Below are positions 1 through 13,200 of a stretch of DNA of 64,000 nt, piece after piece. The stretch lies in assembly GCF_024713945.1 (NCBI RefSeq), contig NC_134686.1:1884001-1948000 (forward strand), given 5' to 3'. Source of the DNA: Dermatophagoides farinae. Lineage: Eukaryota; Arthropoda; Arachnida; Sarcoptiformes; Pyroglyphidae. Every line of letters starts with the position of its first letter. Position 1 is the first letter of the stretch. Position numbers and translations under genes: made by a program. Below the pieces are notes generated by a model, which worked only from the letters and a program-made list of their open reading frames with translations, did not search any database and was not told where the DNA came from.

Positions 1-2
1 GT

Positions 3-697
3 TGTAAAGATTTTGGTATTAAAATCACATATCCAACATTATTGATCAATGGTAAATGTGGTAAATTGATTGATTTTTTTTTCATTTGAGAATTCTAATT
101 CTTTCATTTTTCATGTTTCTCAACAAATTTAAAAGAACCACCATCATCCGAAGTGGATATGAAATCTGATTCCGAAATGCTAACGGATGTTAATAATACA
201 AATTCATTAGATCTAAATGTACATCGTGATGAAGTATTACGTCTTGTATCGGATCTTCATGTAGTCATGTTTGCCAAACAATCGGAACAAGGATTATTAA
301 GGTATGAAAAAACAAACATGTTTTATTTGATCATTTTCAATCGATTTATTTATTTATTTATAGTCTGAAACAAAAATTTCCAAAAATTTTTGAAAATTTT
401 TGCCTCTATTCTGATGTTTGTCTACAAATGGAACGTAATGATTATAAAGCAACAGCTAGAAGATTTTTACATGAACTTTTTATGGAAACCAATGTTGATC
501 AGGTAATGGCATTTTTTTACATTACTGTTGTTGTTTTTTTTCTAACAAAATGATTGATGTTTATTTTTGAAAAACAAAAGTTTTATCAACATGCTGATGC
601 TATAATGAAAAAATATGAACATTTAAAACCGATTGAATTATCATCGTCATCATTATTATCATCATCATCGACAACAACAACAACAACAACAACATGA
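3..697 (+). CDS. 3' end of an unrecognised protein-coding gene (four exons, 5' partial)
   Basis: Joined exons 3-51, 136-301, 364-502 and 581-697 give one frame ending in TGA at 695-697; every junction is GT-AG and phase-consistent. The peptide runs from CKDFGIKITYPTLLIN through VHRDEVLRLVSDLHVVMFAK and KATARRFLHELFMETNVDQ to a tail of Ser and Thr runs. The amphipathic Leu/Phe spacing suggests an all-helical, possibly HEAT/ARM-like, C-terminus. The last 20 or so residues are Ser (TCA/TCG) then Thr (ACA) runs, so the C-terminus is written by a microsatellite. I do not recognise the family. The gene begins left of the window. An AATAAA lies near 855, so the 3' UTR is probably short. Confidence 0.72.
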
Positions 698-1154
698 ACA
701 ATCGCACACACACACACACACACATCACGCAACGTAATGCAAATATCAAACGCAATCAAGATTAATTTATTTCAAAAATTTTAATAGCAGAATGAAAAAG
801 ATCAAGAAAAATCATTGAATCATTTGTTAAGTTTTTTTTCAAATTTTTTTTCTGAATAAATTTTATTCTTTTCATATGAAAAAAAGTCCATTTATTTTTC
901 ATTCAAAAAATCTGAATTAGAAAAAAAATAGACACACCTGTTGTTGTTGTTTTTGTTGTTGTTGTTGATTGCATGACACAACTACATTTTTATTCAGGTG
1001 TGTTCATTAATTACGCATGCGTTCGTATTCGTTTACCTTGATGAATATTTTCTATTGGTATTTCGTGAGCTCACCAATCAATCAATCAATCATTCATTCA
1101 TTTATTTTTGTCCGTTGACACGAATTTGAAATAAATTCAACCAATCGTTCCATT
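698..1154. other. Intergenic: 3' UTR of left-edge gene and promoter of the next
   Basis: No coding frame seen. It holds a CA run (703-724), AATAAA signals near 855, a TTG run (about 940-967), a palindromic acgcatgcgt at about 1012-1021 and a tandem caat/catt tract (about 1077-1105). The next gene's ATG follows at 1155. Confidence 0.6.
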
Positions 1155-1936
1155 ATGGAATTATATATGGTTTGTGTATTGATGGCAATGTAAGTGTAAT
1201 TCGATGAGAATTAGTTTGTATTGAATTTCTGTTTTTTTCTGTTGAATTTTCACCAGTGCATTAGCCCTTGTCATCATAAAAGGTATACAATGTGTATTAT
1301 CATTGATGCATCCGATGCCAAGTGAAGCAGATATACGATGGCGACAAAATCCACGATTACCATTGGAACAGTATAAAAAACAGATAAAAATGGCTAATAA
1401 AACCACGAAATCCGTTAATAATGGTGCCAATAAAGAGATGAATAAAACAAAAGAACCGAAAGGAAAACGTTTACCACGTAATATACGTCTGGAAAGATTG
1501 TATGCCGGTTCACCAGCATCGTTTGAAAGTGAATTTATTGACACAAGTTTTAGTCGTCGTTCAGATTTTGATTCAAATTATAATCGATCACCACCACCAA
1601 GATCGGTTGATGATTATGTTATTCATACACATGTACATCCACATGCACATTCACAAAATCAGGTATGTATTAAAAAAATCGGATTCCAGTGTTAATTGAA
1701 TTTTTTTTCAAAAATAACAGACACTTTTAGAACAAATATCATTCGCCGAAGATGTGGATGTTGATGATGATCCTATTGAAGCATATGTTTTACAACAACA
1801 TCGAAAAATATTAAAATCAAGCCAAAATCGATCATCAACTCCTATACAACAGCAACAAAATTTGAATATAAATACACGACCATTGTCACAAGCGACAAGT
1901 CCATCGTATTCTAAAAGTCATGCAACGATTGTTTGA
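1155..1936 (+). CDS. Hypothetical small secreted or single-pass membrane protein, three exons
   Basis: Exons 1155-1189, 1257-1662 and 1721-1936 total 657 nt, or 218 residues plus TGA; junctions are gtaagt/ccag and gtatgt/acag. The start was chosen because this short first exon adds a hydrophobic N-terminus (MELYMVCVLMAIALALVIIK) that reads as a signal peptide or anchor. Next come a basic Lys/Arg-rich part (about residues 40-95), a His-rich patch (HTHVHPHAHS), an acidic stretch (EDVDVDDDP) and a Gln/Asn/Ser-rich tail. No Cys framework or domain is recognised. If the anchor stays, a short lumenal N-end and a long basic tail would result; if cleaved, the protein is secreted. Exon structure is well supported, function unknown. 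Confidence 0.75.
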
Positions 1937-4900
1937 AATGGATTTTTTATTTTCATTTTTACTTGAATTATTTTGTCATCATTTGTATATTTAACCAGAT
2001 TTTATACCAAACAAAAACAAAAAAAAAAGATTTTGAAAAATTTTTTATCATAATCGCAATTCAATGCGCCGGCCACAGATGGCGGCAGCAGCAGCGATTC
2101 GAATAAAACAAAAAAAGAGCAAAAATTCGAAGAATCTCGAAGAATCTCGTTTTTATTCATCTGAATCAAAATTTAGTATATTGTAATTCATTATATTCTG
2201 ATTAGTTAATGTATAGAATTTGAATCGGAATTTGATCATCATCATTATCATCATTGAATTTGAATTTCAAATGGAGCCAACCAGTGAAAACAAAAATCAA
2301 CTTGGATTTCATCTGAAAGTCATCAACAATTGACATTATCATGTGGAAAAAAAACGCACACACATCTGACGCCCGAAATATTCTATTATTTTCTCTTGAT
2401 TTCAGTTCTTTTTTTTCTATGTTTAAAGTCATTGTTTTTTGCCTTTTTGTGTGTGTGTGTGTGTGCGTTTTTTGGTTCATTTTCTAATCAATTTGAATTT
2501 GAACACACACACACACACTCAAAACAAATATTCCCATTATCAAGTAAGTGTGTGTGTTTGTTCGTTATCATATATCCAAAAAATACTAATAATGTGGTCC
2601 TTACAATGTAGAATATATTGATATTCTCAATTACAATTGACACACACACACACACTCAATTGTTAACATTATCAAAAAAAAAAAAAATGAAATTGAAAGC
2701 AACGATATGCTTTTTTATTCTCATTCATTCATCCTCAAAATGCCATTTCCAAATGCAAAAAAAAAAAAACAAAAAAAAATCGATTCATTCCATTATATTC
2801 TTGTGCCCTTTGCAAGTGAATGCTCGCTCGTGCACACACACATATTCAATGTTCCGTATGATTATGATGATGATCATCATCATGATCATTATAGTCGAAA
2901 AAAAAATTCCATACGAAATGGACAATTTCCAAAGTAAAAAAAAGGAAAAAAAATTCAGATTTTTTTTCCTTTTTTTTTGCATTTCCATTTTCATTTGAAT
3001 TCTTTTGCTTTTTTTGTTGTTGTTGTTGAATGGATTTGAGAATGATGATTGCTTTTATTACAATTCACAAGTGTGTGTAAGAGATATTTTCTCGCAAAAA
3101 AAAAAAAAATTTCAACGATTGTCAATTGTCTAGTTTATTTTTTTCCGGGGCAATTGAATTATAGTCTCTCTCTGTGTGTGTGTGTTTGTGAGTTTTGATC
3201 GAAAAAATTGCTGATTCATATTTTGATCGAAACGGATTTTGATTTATATATCCAACTAAATATGAATTCTTATTTGCGTCAAAAAAGAATCCAACGAATA
3301 TGATCCAATATGATGATGTTTAGAATTCAAACCATCAAGAATGTGTGTGTTTTTATCGATAAAATTAAGTTGTGATTTATGAACTGAATATGGCTTGTTG
3401 GTTGGTTAGTTAGTTGTCACTTTTCTGTTGTTGTTGTTGTTGTTGTTGTTGTTGCTGCTGTATAGCAATATGTTTTTTTTTCATATGGAATCGAAAGTTT
3501 GGTTCACTAACTTTTGTGAATGAATGAAATGAAATGAAAAAAAAAATTCTTTCAATCAATTTTGTTGTTGTTGTTGTTTGTATTTGTGTTTGTGAATAAA
3601 TAATAAAAAAAATTTTTCCATGCCTCCAAGGCTTTCAAAGGCCAAATAAATTCATTTCATTCCATTCATTTATTCATTCATTCAATACTAACACACAGAA
3701 TTTTTCTTGTTCATACAGAATTTGTTTGTTTTTGTTTTTTTTTTATTTTTTGTTTTTGTCATTTCCATATATTCTAATATTCTATATTCTGCTGTTCAGA
3801 TGAAATTATTAAGAAATGAATTTCAAAAATTTTTTTGTTTCTCTTGAAAAAAAATGCTTGCTTATGAATCTCAATTTGTTTCCACTTTTTCTTTTTTTAT
3901 TATTATTATTATTATTACTACTACTACTACTAACAACCGAATATGAACTTTTTGTTATTGTTTTGTTCGTCCATCCATCCACATCCATTTAATCTATCTC
4001 TTGAGTATATATTTCTTTCTACATATACGTATCTGGTTTAAATATATTCTTTAAGTAAATTTTTTTTTTGTTCTTTTGCTAACGATTCTGATGAAAATTG
4101 GTCCAAATGATATGTCTCTGTTTTCGTTTTCCCTGGGTGATTTATGGTTCCAAGGAGAGAGAGAGAAAACAAAAACAAAAACAAAAAACATAATGATGCA
4201 ATCAACAACAACAACAACAACAACAACAACAAGAAAAAAAGAATCCATTCCATATGAATAATAAACAAATATTTTGTGATGACACAATGATGGTGTAGAA
4301 TTATTTAAAAAAAAAATACATACAAAAATGTTTATCATCAGAATTTGAGAATTTTTTCATGTCCCAAAAAAAAATTCTGTTCACATTCTTTCATGTGAAT
4401 ATATTACATTCTTCAATGAAAAAAAAAATTTTATCCCAAAATAATTATCAACATCATTCATGTTTTGTAGTTGTATTTTTTTGCCCACCCCTCCATTTTC
4501 CAATTACAATACTACATCAAGAGAGAGTGGGTGGGTGTGAGTTTATTCCATATTTTTTCTTGTTATTCTGGTTCAAATATATAAAATGGTTTCCTATTCC
4601 TAAAATAAAGATAATTGAATTCTTTTCCTTTTTTGTTTTTGTTTCGTTCACCATTATCCGATTATTTTTTTTTCTCATTTCATATTGATAAGCATTAATA
4701 TTCAATCTACACACACACACACACACATAGGCCGCCAACGAAACAAATTCAATGATGATGATGATGATGATGTTTGTTTCATTCGCAAACAAAACAAAAA
4801 AAATTTAATTATTTCATTTGTATTTTGTGCAATAATAAAATAATGATGATGATGATGATGAACAATAGTGTGTATTTCTGCTGTTGTTGTTGTTGTTGTT

Positions 4901-4945
4901 TTTTTTTGTCAACAACAACAACAAAAAAATTGTGTTAATTTATAG

Positions 4946-5057
4946 ACACAGGATGTGTTCCAAAACAAAAAAAAAACAAAAAAGAATAACACCCGAAGAA
5001 TGTCGAAAAAAAAATCCATTGTCCATGGTCTAATTGACCTTTTCGCACATCCTGTGT
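4946..5057. repeat. 12-bp perfect inverted repeat, about 88-bp spacer
   Basis: Left arm acacaggatgtg (4946-4957) and right arm cacatcctgtgt (5046-5057) are exact reverse complements. The spacer is A-rich with no frame. No flanking target duplication is visible, so a transposon origin is unproven. Confidence 0.6.
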
Positions 5058-7922
5058 TGGTTATCGATAACTTTTTTGTTTGTTTGTTTGTTGTCTTTTT
5101 TTCACATTTATAATCATAATAAATTGGATAAAATTAAAATATTTGAAACAAACAAGATTATCTTAAAGATTTCTTGTTGTTGTTGTTGTTGAAAATTCCT
5201 GACATCTTAAATAAAACAAACAGTGTACACATTGTATTGTTTGTTTAAGAATGAAATTAAACATTAATTCATCTGGCGTGTGTGTGTGTGTTGATAAATC
5301 GTGGTGTTAAATTTGGATTTTCCATTTGAAATTAAATTTTGTTTTTTTTTTTTGTTGTTCACATTCCTGTTTGCGTGTATACGTTAAGAAGATGGTGTAT
5401 TATTAATTTTTTTTGCTGCTTCAATTATTCTGGATTTATTTTTTTTTTCACGAGAAACGATAAACACTGAACTGAAAAGCAACAACAACAAAAAAAAACA
5501 GTTGTCCAGTGGATGAATGAAAAAAAAAAATTCATTCCAAAAGAGATTGTTTTTTGTTTTTTATTTTTTGCATGTTGAGATTCTGAGATTCTTTTTTTCG
5601 CTTGTTTCCAAACAAAACAGACTGTGAAAAAAAATTGCCAGTTTAAACTTTTTTTTGTCCATCACAAATTCACATGGATTTTTTTTTTTTTTTTTTTTTG
5701 CTAATGCTTTTCAACAGCCAAGATTCTTGGAAATATTATCAGAATGAGAGAGTTGAGAATCAGGAAAAAAAACATGTAGAAGAAGAATTGCAATTTTTGC
5801 AAAGTATGAAAAAATAAAACGTGAAATGCATACACGAATATTATATATATATTGAAATTAACTCGTTAAAATTTTCGTCGTCGTCGTCATCGTTGTTGTT
5901 GTTGTTGTTGTTATTTTGGATTTGATTTGATTCTTTCGTGTATTGTATAAGTGGATGTTTCACATATATGATGTTAATTTGCATCATCATCATCATCATC
6001 ATCGTCGTGAACATCTTTATCTTTCTATAAAAGATAAATGATTCTTTTGCCATTTTATTACATGAAAATCAGCAAAAAAAAAAAAGAAATAAAGAGTTGT
6101 ATCACGTACAAACTTTTCTTTCATCTCTCTGTAAAAACGTGTGTGTGTGTGTGTGTGTGTGGAAAAAATTGAAATTTTTTTTTCTTCTCAAAAAATCCAA
6201 AATCACTACTCCATTATGGAAAACTTTTTCCGAAACAGAAAAAAAAACACGTAAGAATGAAAAGTAAGTAAGAACCAAAACCAAAAAACAAAAAAACAAG
6301 AGAGAGAACACAAGAGATAAGAATTTGAATTGTTTTTTTTTCATTCAGCTATTGAAAAAAAAAATTTGAAAAATTTTTCATTCAAAAATCCGAAAACCAA
6401 GACTGTTACCATAACTTAATGACATGTTTATCGACAATTGAATGTTTTTTTTTCTACTTTTTTCTATTCAAACCTAAAAATTTTTTTTTTTGGCCATTAT
6501 GATGATGATGATGATAAACAATGGCTGGTTTATCATTTTCGTTTTTTTTTGTTTTGTTTTCGAATACCAGAATCCTTGAATCACACGATAAGAACAAACC
6601 AAAAAAAAAAAAAAAAAAAAACGCCATCATCACTTGTATGAATTGCGTGATTCTCTCTCACTTGTGTTTTTTTTTTTTGTAAACCAAGAAAAATGTCACT
6701 TTTCTTTTTTTTTCCTTTCTTTCCTGTTTTGTGGATATCCTATGTGTCTTTTTTCTTTTTTTTTCTGTTTGTTTGTTTCGGGTAAACCAAACACACAAAA
6801 CCAGATTCAGAATCGAAATCTTTTTTTTTTCTTCTTTTTGCTTATTGTTTTATGAAACAATACAAAAAAAACCTCATAAATAACACAATGTTTGACATAC
6901 ACAAAATTACACAATAGGCCACAAATCAACAAAAAAAAATCGAATCGAATCCAATCCAATATTGAATTGTGTCTGACGTAATTTTTTTTCCAACCAAAAT
7001 CCACAAAACAACAACAACAACAAAAATGAAAATTTCAAATGAACAAATAATTCATGATGATGAAAAGTATTGAAATGTAAAAAAAAATGGGCAAAACATC
7101 CGTATAATGTATAGATTATTAAATATTGAACATGAACAGCAGCAGCAGCAGCAACAACCACAAAATTCTTCACATCATGATTCTGCCAATATTCAATGTG
7201 TGTGTGTGTGGGTGTGTAATTGAATGAATGGAATCGAATGGAATGCAGCCAAAGAAAATTTTTTTTTCTTTCTTCTTCTCCTGCGGTTTGATCCGCTTGA
7301 TATTATTATTATACAACATCTATGTGGTGTATATAAATATAAATAATGATTTAAAGTTTGAAAGAAATAACTTGCCCTAATGTTGTGGTGGTGGTGACCG
7401 AACCAAAAAAAAAAAAAAAAAAAATGGATCCATAAGTTCTAGGTTTTGGGATTTTTTTTCAAATTTTGTGGTCAATTTAATTTTGTTTTTTTTTTTTTTT
7501 TGGTTTTTCTGGTTGTGTTAATTGGTGGCATGTATTCCTATCATATACCAGTGTATTCTTTCTTATACCACCACAAGACAGGACAAACGAATCAGCAAGC
7601 AAATCAATTTGCGATATTTCATATGCGTTCATTTTTATTTTGATTTATAAGCTTGATTCTACGAATTGAGTAATGCATTTGTGCATCTGTGTGTGTGTGT
7701 GTGTGTATGTGTTGTACATGCCATAATTTTTTTTTCTGATTCAAAAGAATTTCATTTGCTCAAGAATGAAAGTTCTGACAAACAAGATTTATTTTATGAA
7801 AAAAAAAATTTTTTTTTTCTGTTTCTGGCTGGTTAAAGTTGCCCATTTCAATGAATTTAGCAAAAGTTTTTCAATCTATAATTTTTTTGTTGTGATATAA
7901 ATTATCCACATCCAAAAAAAAA

Positions 7923-7956
<34 letters not shown>

Positions 7957-7957
7957 C
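7923..7957. repeat. ATTG tetranucleotide microsatellite
   Basis: About eight and a half uninterrupted copies of attg/gatt. It is one of several tetranucleotide runs in the window. Confidence 0.85.
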
Positions 7958-9296
7958 ATTATGATTTGATTGAAAATTTTTTTTTCATTATGAAAATATC
8001 CAATCCTTGCATGCTGTGTAATGTTAAAATCAATTTTTAAGTGCATGATATGATGATGTACAATACCTAGACACAAAAAAAGGTCAATTGTCCGTACACA
8101 TTATCATCGTTTGAAATAAATCTAATTGATTGATTATTGATATTTGTGTATGTGTGTGTTTTTTATATGTTCACTCAAGTGCACAATTGAACATACAGAA
8201 AATTTTTTTTTCTCCAAATAAAACCAAAAAAAAAAAAAAAAAAACACACACACACATACTCAGACAGACACTGTTTGCACACACACATTAACAAATACAC
8301 GATGATGACAAAATCAAACACGTATTAAGTGATATAATATTCAATAAATAATCATCAATGACAACAACAAAAAAATTTTTTCTAATCTAATCTTTTTCAC
8401 TGTTGTTGTTGTTGTTGTTGTTCATGTTTTATTTTTCTTGTATACTGTATAAATCAATTTATAATTTTACGAATCACGATGATGACAAATGACAATCACA
8501 CACATACACACACACACACACTAGGCTAATTTCCGTGGCAAATGAAAATGATCCCCAACAACAACAACAGCGAAAAAAAAATCCAAATTAAATCATGCAT
8601 ATATATCACACAGTGTGAATCAATATCAAAATCTCAAGTGTTCTAGTTGATATATTAAATGATGATTAGATAAAAAAAAAAACAACAACAACAACAAATC
8701 GAAATTAAATTTTGATTGATTTGCATGTGCATGTGCGTGTGTGTGTCAGAAATAAAAATTCGAACTTTGATTTTCGTTTTTTTTTCTACATTTTTCACAT
8801 AAACAATATTCAATGTCTTTTTTTCTGTTGTTTTGTTTGTTCCATCCATTCATCCATCCATCCATCCGCATTCTTTTTCAATCAGTCTGTTGGTTTATTC
8901 AATCATAGTCATCGTCAACGCAATATATATCGTCATTGTAATCAATTTAGAATGAAATGAATTTCGCTTCAATGACGAATACGACAATGACGATGATAAT
9001 AGGAGAGAAGAGCAAAGTTTTTTTTTCTTCTTTTCCCCCAGTGCGATTTATATCAATTCTCATATTTTATAACGAAAGTTTTTCTGTTGTTGTTGTTGTT
9101 GCTCTAATTCTATTCTCTTCTCCATTTGTGCCTGAATGTGTGTGTGTGTTTGTTGAATTTTTTATATGACCAAAAAAACTTTAGTGTCAATTAATTCGAT
9201 GCTAATCAATTTTGTTTTGATTTTCGAATGGTGAAAAAAAAAACTTTTTGAAATAGCCTTTTTTGTGTGTGTGTGTATATGATGTAAACTACGATA

Positions 9297-10230
9297 ATGA
9301 TGAAAAAAACAAATCTGGTCACTGTCCCTAATGATGATGATCATCATCATAGTAATGATGGACAAAATGAACAAAATAATAATGTTGATGACCAGGTGAT
9401 GATGAATACTACTACTGTTGTCAATTATAATAATAATGATGATAATGATAATACTCATCCACATCATCATCATCATCATCATCGTTCTTATTGTGATGCG
9501 AAAACAAATGTGCTGGAATTATCATCATCATCGGCCATCATTAAAAAACCAAATAATAATAATAATAATAATCTATTCGAATCGGATAGATATTGTAATA
9601 TTATTCGTGAAATTCTTGATTCACGATCAATAAATTCTGCTCGTTCATGTTCCACGTGTTGTAGTGCAACAATTAATTCACCATCTAGTGGTAAGTGATG
9701 TATTACATGACTTATTTCTTTCTTTCATGATGTTTTTCTTCATTCTGTAGATAAATCCTTAATTATAACAATTATTGATGATGGAGATTACGATGATGAT
9801 GATGATGATGTGAAAAAACAAAATAACGATAAAATTCTGGCTATGGATACACAAAAAACATTAAAAAAACGAACCATTATCCATTGTAATCTATGTGATT
9901 ATCTACATAGGATATTGCGGTATTTTTCCTTGTATATTGCAAAATGTTTTCATTATTTTAATTTCATTTTTTTTCCTGTTCTGTTCTGTTCTGTTTTGTT
10001 CATATAGTTACATCAAATTCATTGACGTTTTATTCATGATTGCGTCATTGTTATTCACATTGATTATGTTTTTATTATTACGACCGGATTTTCAAATAAC
10101 AAATGCTCATTCTATACTGCTATTCATATTGATCTGGTTATCAATCACCAGTATTTATCTATTATATCCTACATTTAAACGTTGGTTTTTCTATTGGAAT
10201 CCTGGTTTCAGTTTAACAAGGCCAAATTAA
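9297..10230 (+). CDS. Hypothetical two-pass membrane protein with low-complexity N-terminus
   Basis: Exons 9297-9690, 9751-9919 and 10008-10230 (786 nt) encode 261 residues; introns of 60 and 88 bp are GT-AG and phase-consistent. Two adjacent ATGs sit at 9297 and 9300; an upstream 5' exon cannot be excluded. Residues 1-110 are low complexity (Asp, His, Asn, Ser) from GAT/CAT/AAT repeats. A Cys-containing middle (ARSCSTCCSA) and a second acidic run (GDYDDDDDDV) follow. After a basic stretch (TLKKRT) come two hydrophobic helices, about IDVLFMIASLLFTLIMFLLL and HSILLFILIWLSITSIYLLY, joined by a short polar turn. The tail (FKRWFFYWNPGFSLTRPN) is aromatic. Likely a hairpin membrane protein with a long cytosolic N-terminus. 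Family not recognised. Confidence 0.75.
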
Positions 10231-13200
10231 ACGAATTTTCCATTTTTTTTAATTGATTGATAAAGAATTTTCTATGATAATGATAAAAATTCCAATTGTA
10301 AAAAAAAAGTTTTTTTTTTGTTTTTTTTCTGTGCAATTCTGTTTTTTTTTCCAAAAAAAATTGATTCTTTATAAACGCAGGAATCGTACTTTTTTTGTAG
10401 TTGTTGTTGTTCTGGTTGATTCCTGAAAGTTGTTTTTTTGTTATCGTATCTGTTGTTGTTGTTGTTGTTGTTGTTGTTCACATTATGGAATGATCCAAGA
10501 AAAAAAAAAACAACATTGCCTTCCTACACACACACACACACGCACATGCATGCATAAAAAAAAATTCTATCGCATTTATTCAGGTGCAACAAGCATCGTT
10601 GTTTACAATTTTCTCATTCAGAATCAAATAGAATGACGATAATGTTGTGCTCTATATGCATTCAATTCTATACTACTACGTGTATCTGATTCTGAATTTT
10701 TATTCTATCGCTTTCTCTTTCTCTTTCTCTTCCCACATCATCATACATATATATGTATGTGTCCTATGGGAATGTAGATAGTTGTATGGAAAAAAAAGAG
10801 GAAAAGGAATCCGCCTTGAATTTCTATCGTCATCATCATCATCATCATCATCACTATCAACTGTTTGGTTTTTTATTCGGATATTCTAACCACCCTGTGT
10901 TTCAAAACAGATTTTTTCTTTTTTCTATTTTTCATGAAGGTCATAACAATTGGTGTGTATGTGTGTGTGTGAGTGTAAAAGCTAAAGCCGCAGCATCAGT
11001 CATATTCAATACAAAAACATCATCATCATAACATCATTTTATTCGGCGACATTTTGGAAACTGAATTGCACACTTACACACACACACACACACACACAAC
11101 TTAACACATGGCCCATGGGTTTTTTTCCTATACCAGCTTTATATTATTATTTGGATTATTTTTGTTAGAACCTATCGCGTGTATCTATTGATGGTGGGCT
11201 TCCCCATTATCAATGTAATAGTTGTTGTCATAGTGATGTATACCATCATCATCATCAAACCAGGGAAACTGTATGGTTGGCTGGCTGGATGGACGGTTGA
11301 TTTTCCTCTCTCTCCCTTTGTATTTATGTGTCTTTATTTCTTTGGTCCCGTCGTTGTTCCATATACCACTGCTATCTCATTATATTTTGGAACACACACA
11401 CTAGAATAAATAGTGGTAATCGTAATGGTGGCTTTGAATTGGCGTGTTTGGAACAGTCGAATAAAACGGTTATTATTATTGTCCATAAGGGGGATACACA
11501 CAATGTGGAAACTGATCGACCGACCGGACCGAATCGTTCTGCCTGTTTTTTTTTCGTATTCCTTCTCCTACCCCCTCACCACTCTCGTATCCCACCTTTA
11601 TCAAACACATCCATCTTCAACGGTAGTAATACCCCATCCCCCTCACAAAGAGTATACATGATCCAGATAAAAACATTTGAAATGAAAAATTTTTTTTCCG
11701 TTTGAAAACGCATGCTCTTCAGGATGTGTGTGAGAGATAGGGGAATAAAGGAAGGGGAAATATTTTTTTTTTCTGAACATTCATTTTTTTTGTTATTTTA
11801 GCGCATGAGTTGATTTACCGAAATTTTTTTTTACGAATGGTCCAAACCAATTTCATACCACCACCACCACCATTATCACCACTACCACCATAACAATAAT
11901 CATCACCAAATAAAACGCTGGTTGTGTGTGTGTGTGTATATTTCCATAGATCGGAAAGATCCACTAGGATTCTTTTCATTTTCATTTCAAACTTTTGATC
12001 CAAATCGAATAGTATAAACAACAAAACACATTACACATCCGACATCGACACCTACAACATCACACACACACACACAACATTGAACAGACACACACACAAC
12101 ACACACGGCACTTTTTTTTATTCTTCGGTTCTCATTCTCTTTTTATTATTTTCTCCATTCTCTATCACTTTTGATCTTGTGTTTTTAATCATTTGTCATT
12201 TGTTGTCGTTGTTGTTGTTGTTGTTTTGATTTTGATTTTGATTTTTTTTTTGTTCTGTTCACATTATTAGTAATCTTTTTTTTTTATTTCTTGATTAATT
12301 TGGATTCGATTTTTTTTTTGGTTTTGTTTTTCCCGTTGTGGTGTTTGTTTGTTCGACAAATTGGTGGTCGTCTAAAAAATTGTCCGGTTCGAATTTAAAA
12401 ATTGTCAAAAAAAAAACGAAAAATTCCATACATTAACATCAGAACAACAACAACAACAACAAAAAAAATCAAACCAAACCTCAAGACAGCCATCCAAACA
12501 ACGACAACGACAACAACCACCAGAATCATCATATATCTGTTGATAGTGAACAAAAAAAAAATGATGATTTTCATCAATTTTATCATCCAAACATCATTCA
12601 ATAACATGATGATATGATCCATAATTCGTTTTTTTCTCTTTTGATTTTGATTTTCTGTTTCTGACATTGAAATTCTTTACTTTTTTTTCGTTCACTCTCT
12701 CTCTCTTTTTATCTAGTCATTAAAAACTAGTTTTATTTTGTCAATCTCAACCATATTCTCGTTAAATTCATTCATTCATTTATTCATTCTGGAATATTAT
12801 TTCTGCATTCTTATTCTCTGTTTTTAAATTCATTTTTCGTTTCTCTCTCTCTCGGTTCATTGATTATCATTGACATACTCATTCATTCACACACACACTC
12901 GATCAATAACTTGACCAATATACATTCCTTTCATATTTTTTGTTTGTTTGTTTTTTAAAAATTCCAATTTCAAGAATTCAATCAAATATCGAATCAACAA
13001 CAACAACAACAACAGCAGCAATTCAGTTAAAAAAAACTAGAAATTTTTTCAAGTAAGTTCTTTTCGTTTTCGTTTATTTTTTTTCAAACATCCGATCACA
13101 TCATCATTATTTCCTTTATTACCCAACAAAAACGGCCAGTTGAACAATTTCTCAATTATTATTATTGGCCCGTTTTGTTATACATGGTAAATGTTACATG

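Larger units (their letters stand above)
1937..9296. other. Long repeat-rich non-coding stretch
   Basis: About 7.4 kb with no exon I can support. It is dominated by TTG/CAA, GAT/ATC, CA/GT and poly-A/T tracts. Distinct items are a short GC-rich patch at 2066-2097 containing agatggcggc, a 12-bp inverted repeat with arms 4946-4957 and 5046-5057, a poly-T run near 5679-5700 and an ATTG tetranucleotide run at about 7923-7957. Open frames here are mostly translations of simple repeats (poly-His-Thr, poly-Met/Ile, poly-Phe) and I do not call them genes. Confidence 0.6.

Noticed and set aside
1161-1544. 127-codon minus-strand frame
   Set aside because: Lies antisense to exons 1-2 of the small plus-strand gene, whose splice sites and phase are consistent; no family resemblance.
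11179-11705. Three overlapping plus-strand frames in a less repetitive patch
   Set aside because: Different frames overlap with no splice signals or domain, and composition gives no clear choice; possibly promoter or leader DNA.
12361-12420. tRNA-like tccggttcgaattt
   Set aside because: Resembles a T-loop, but no acceptor or anticodon stem can be formed around it.
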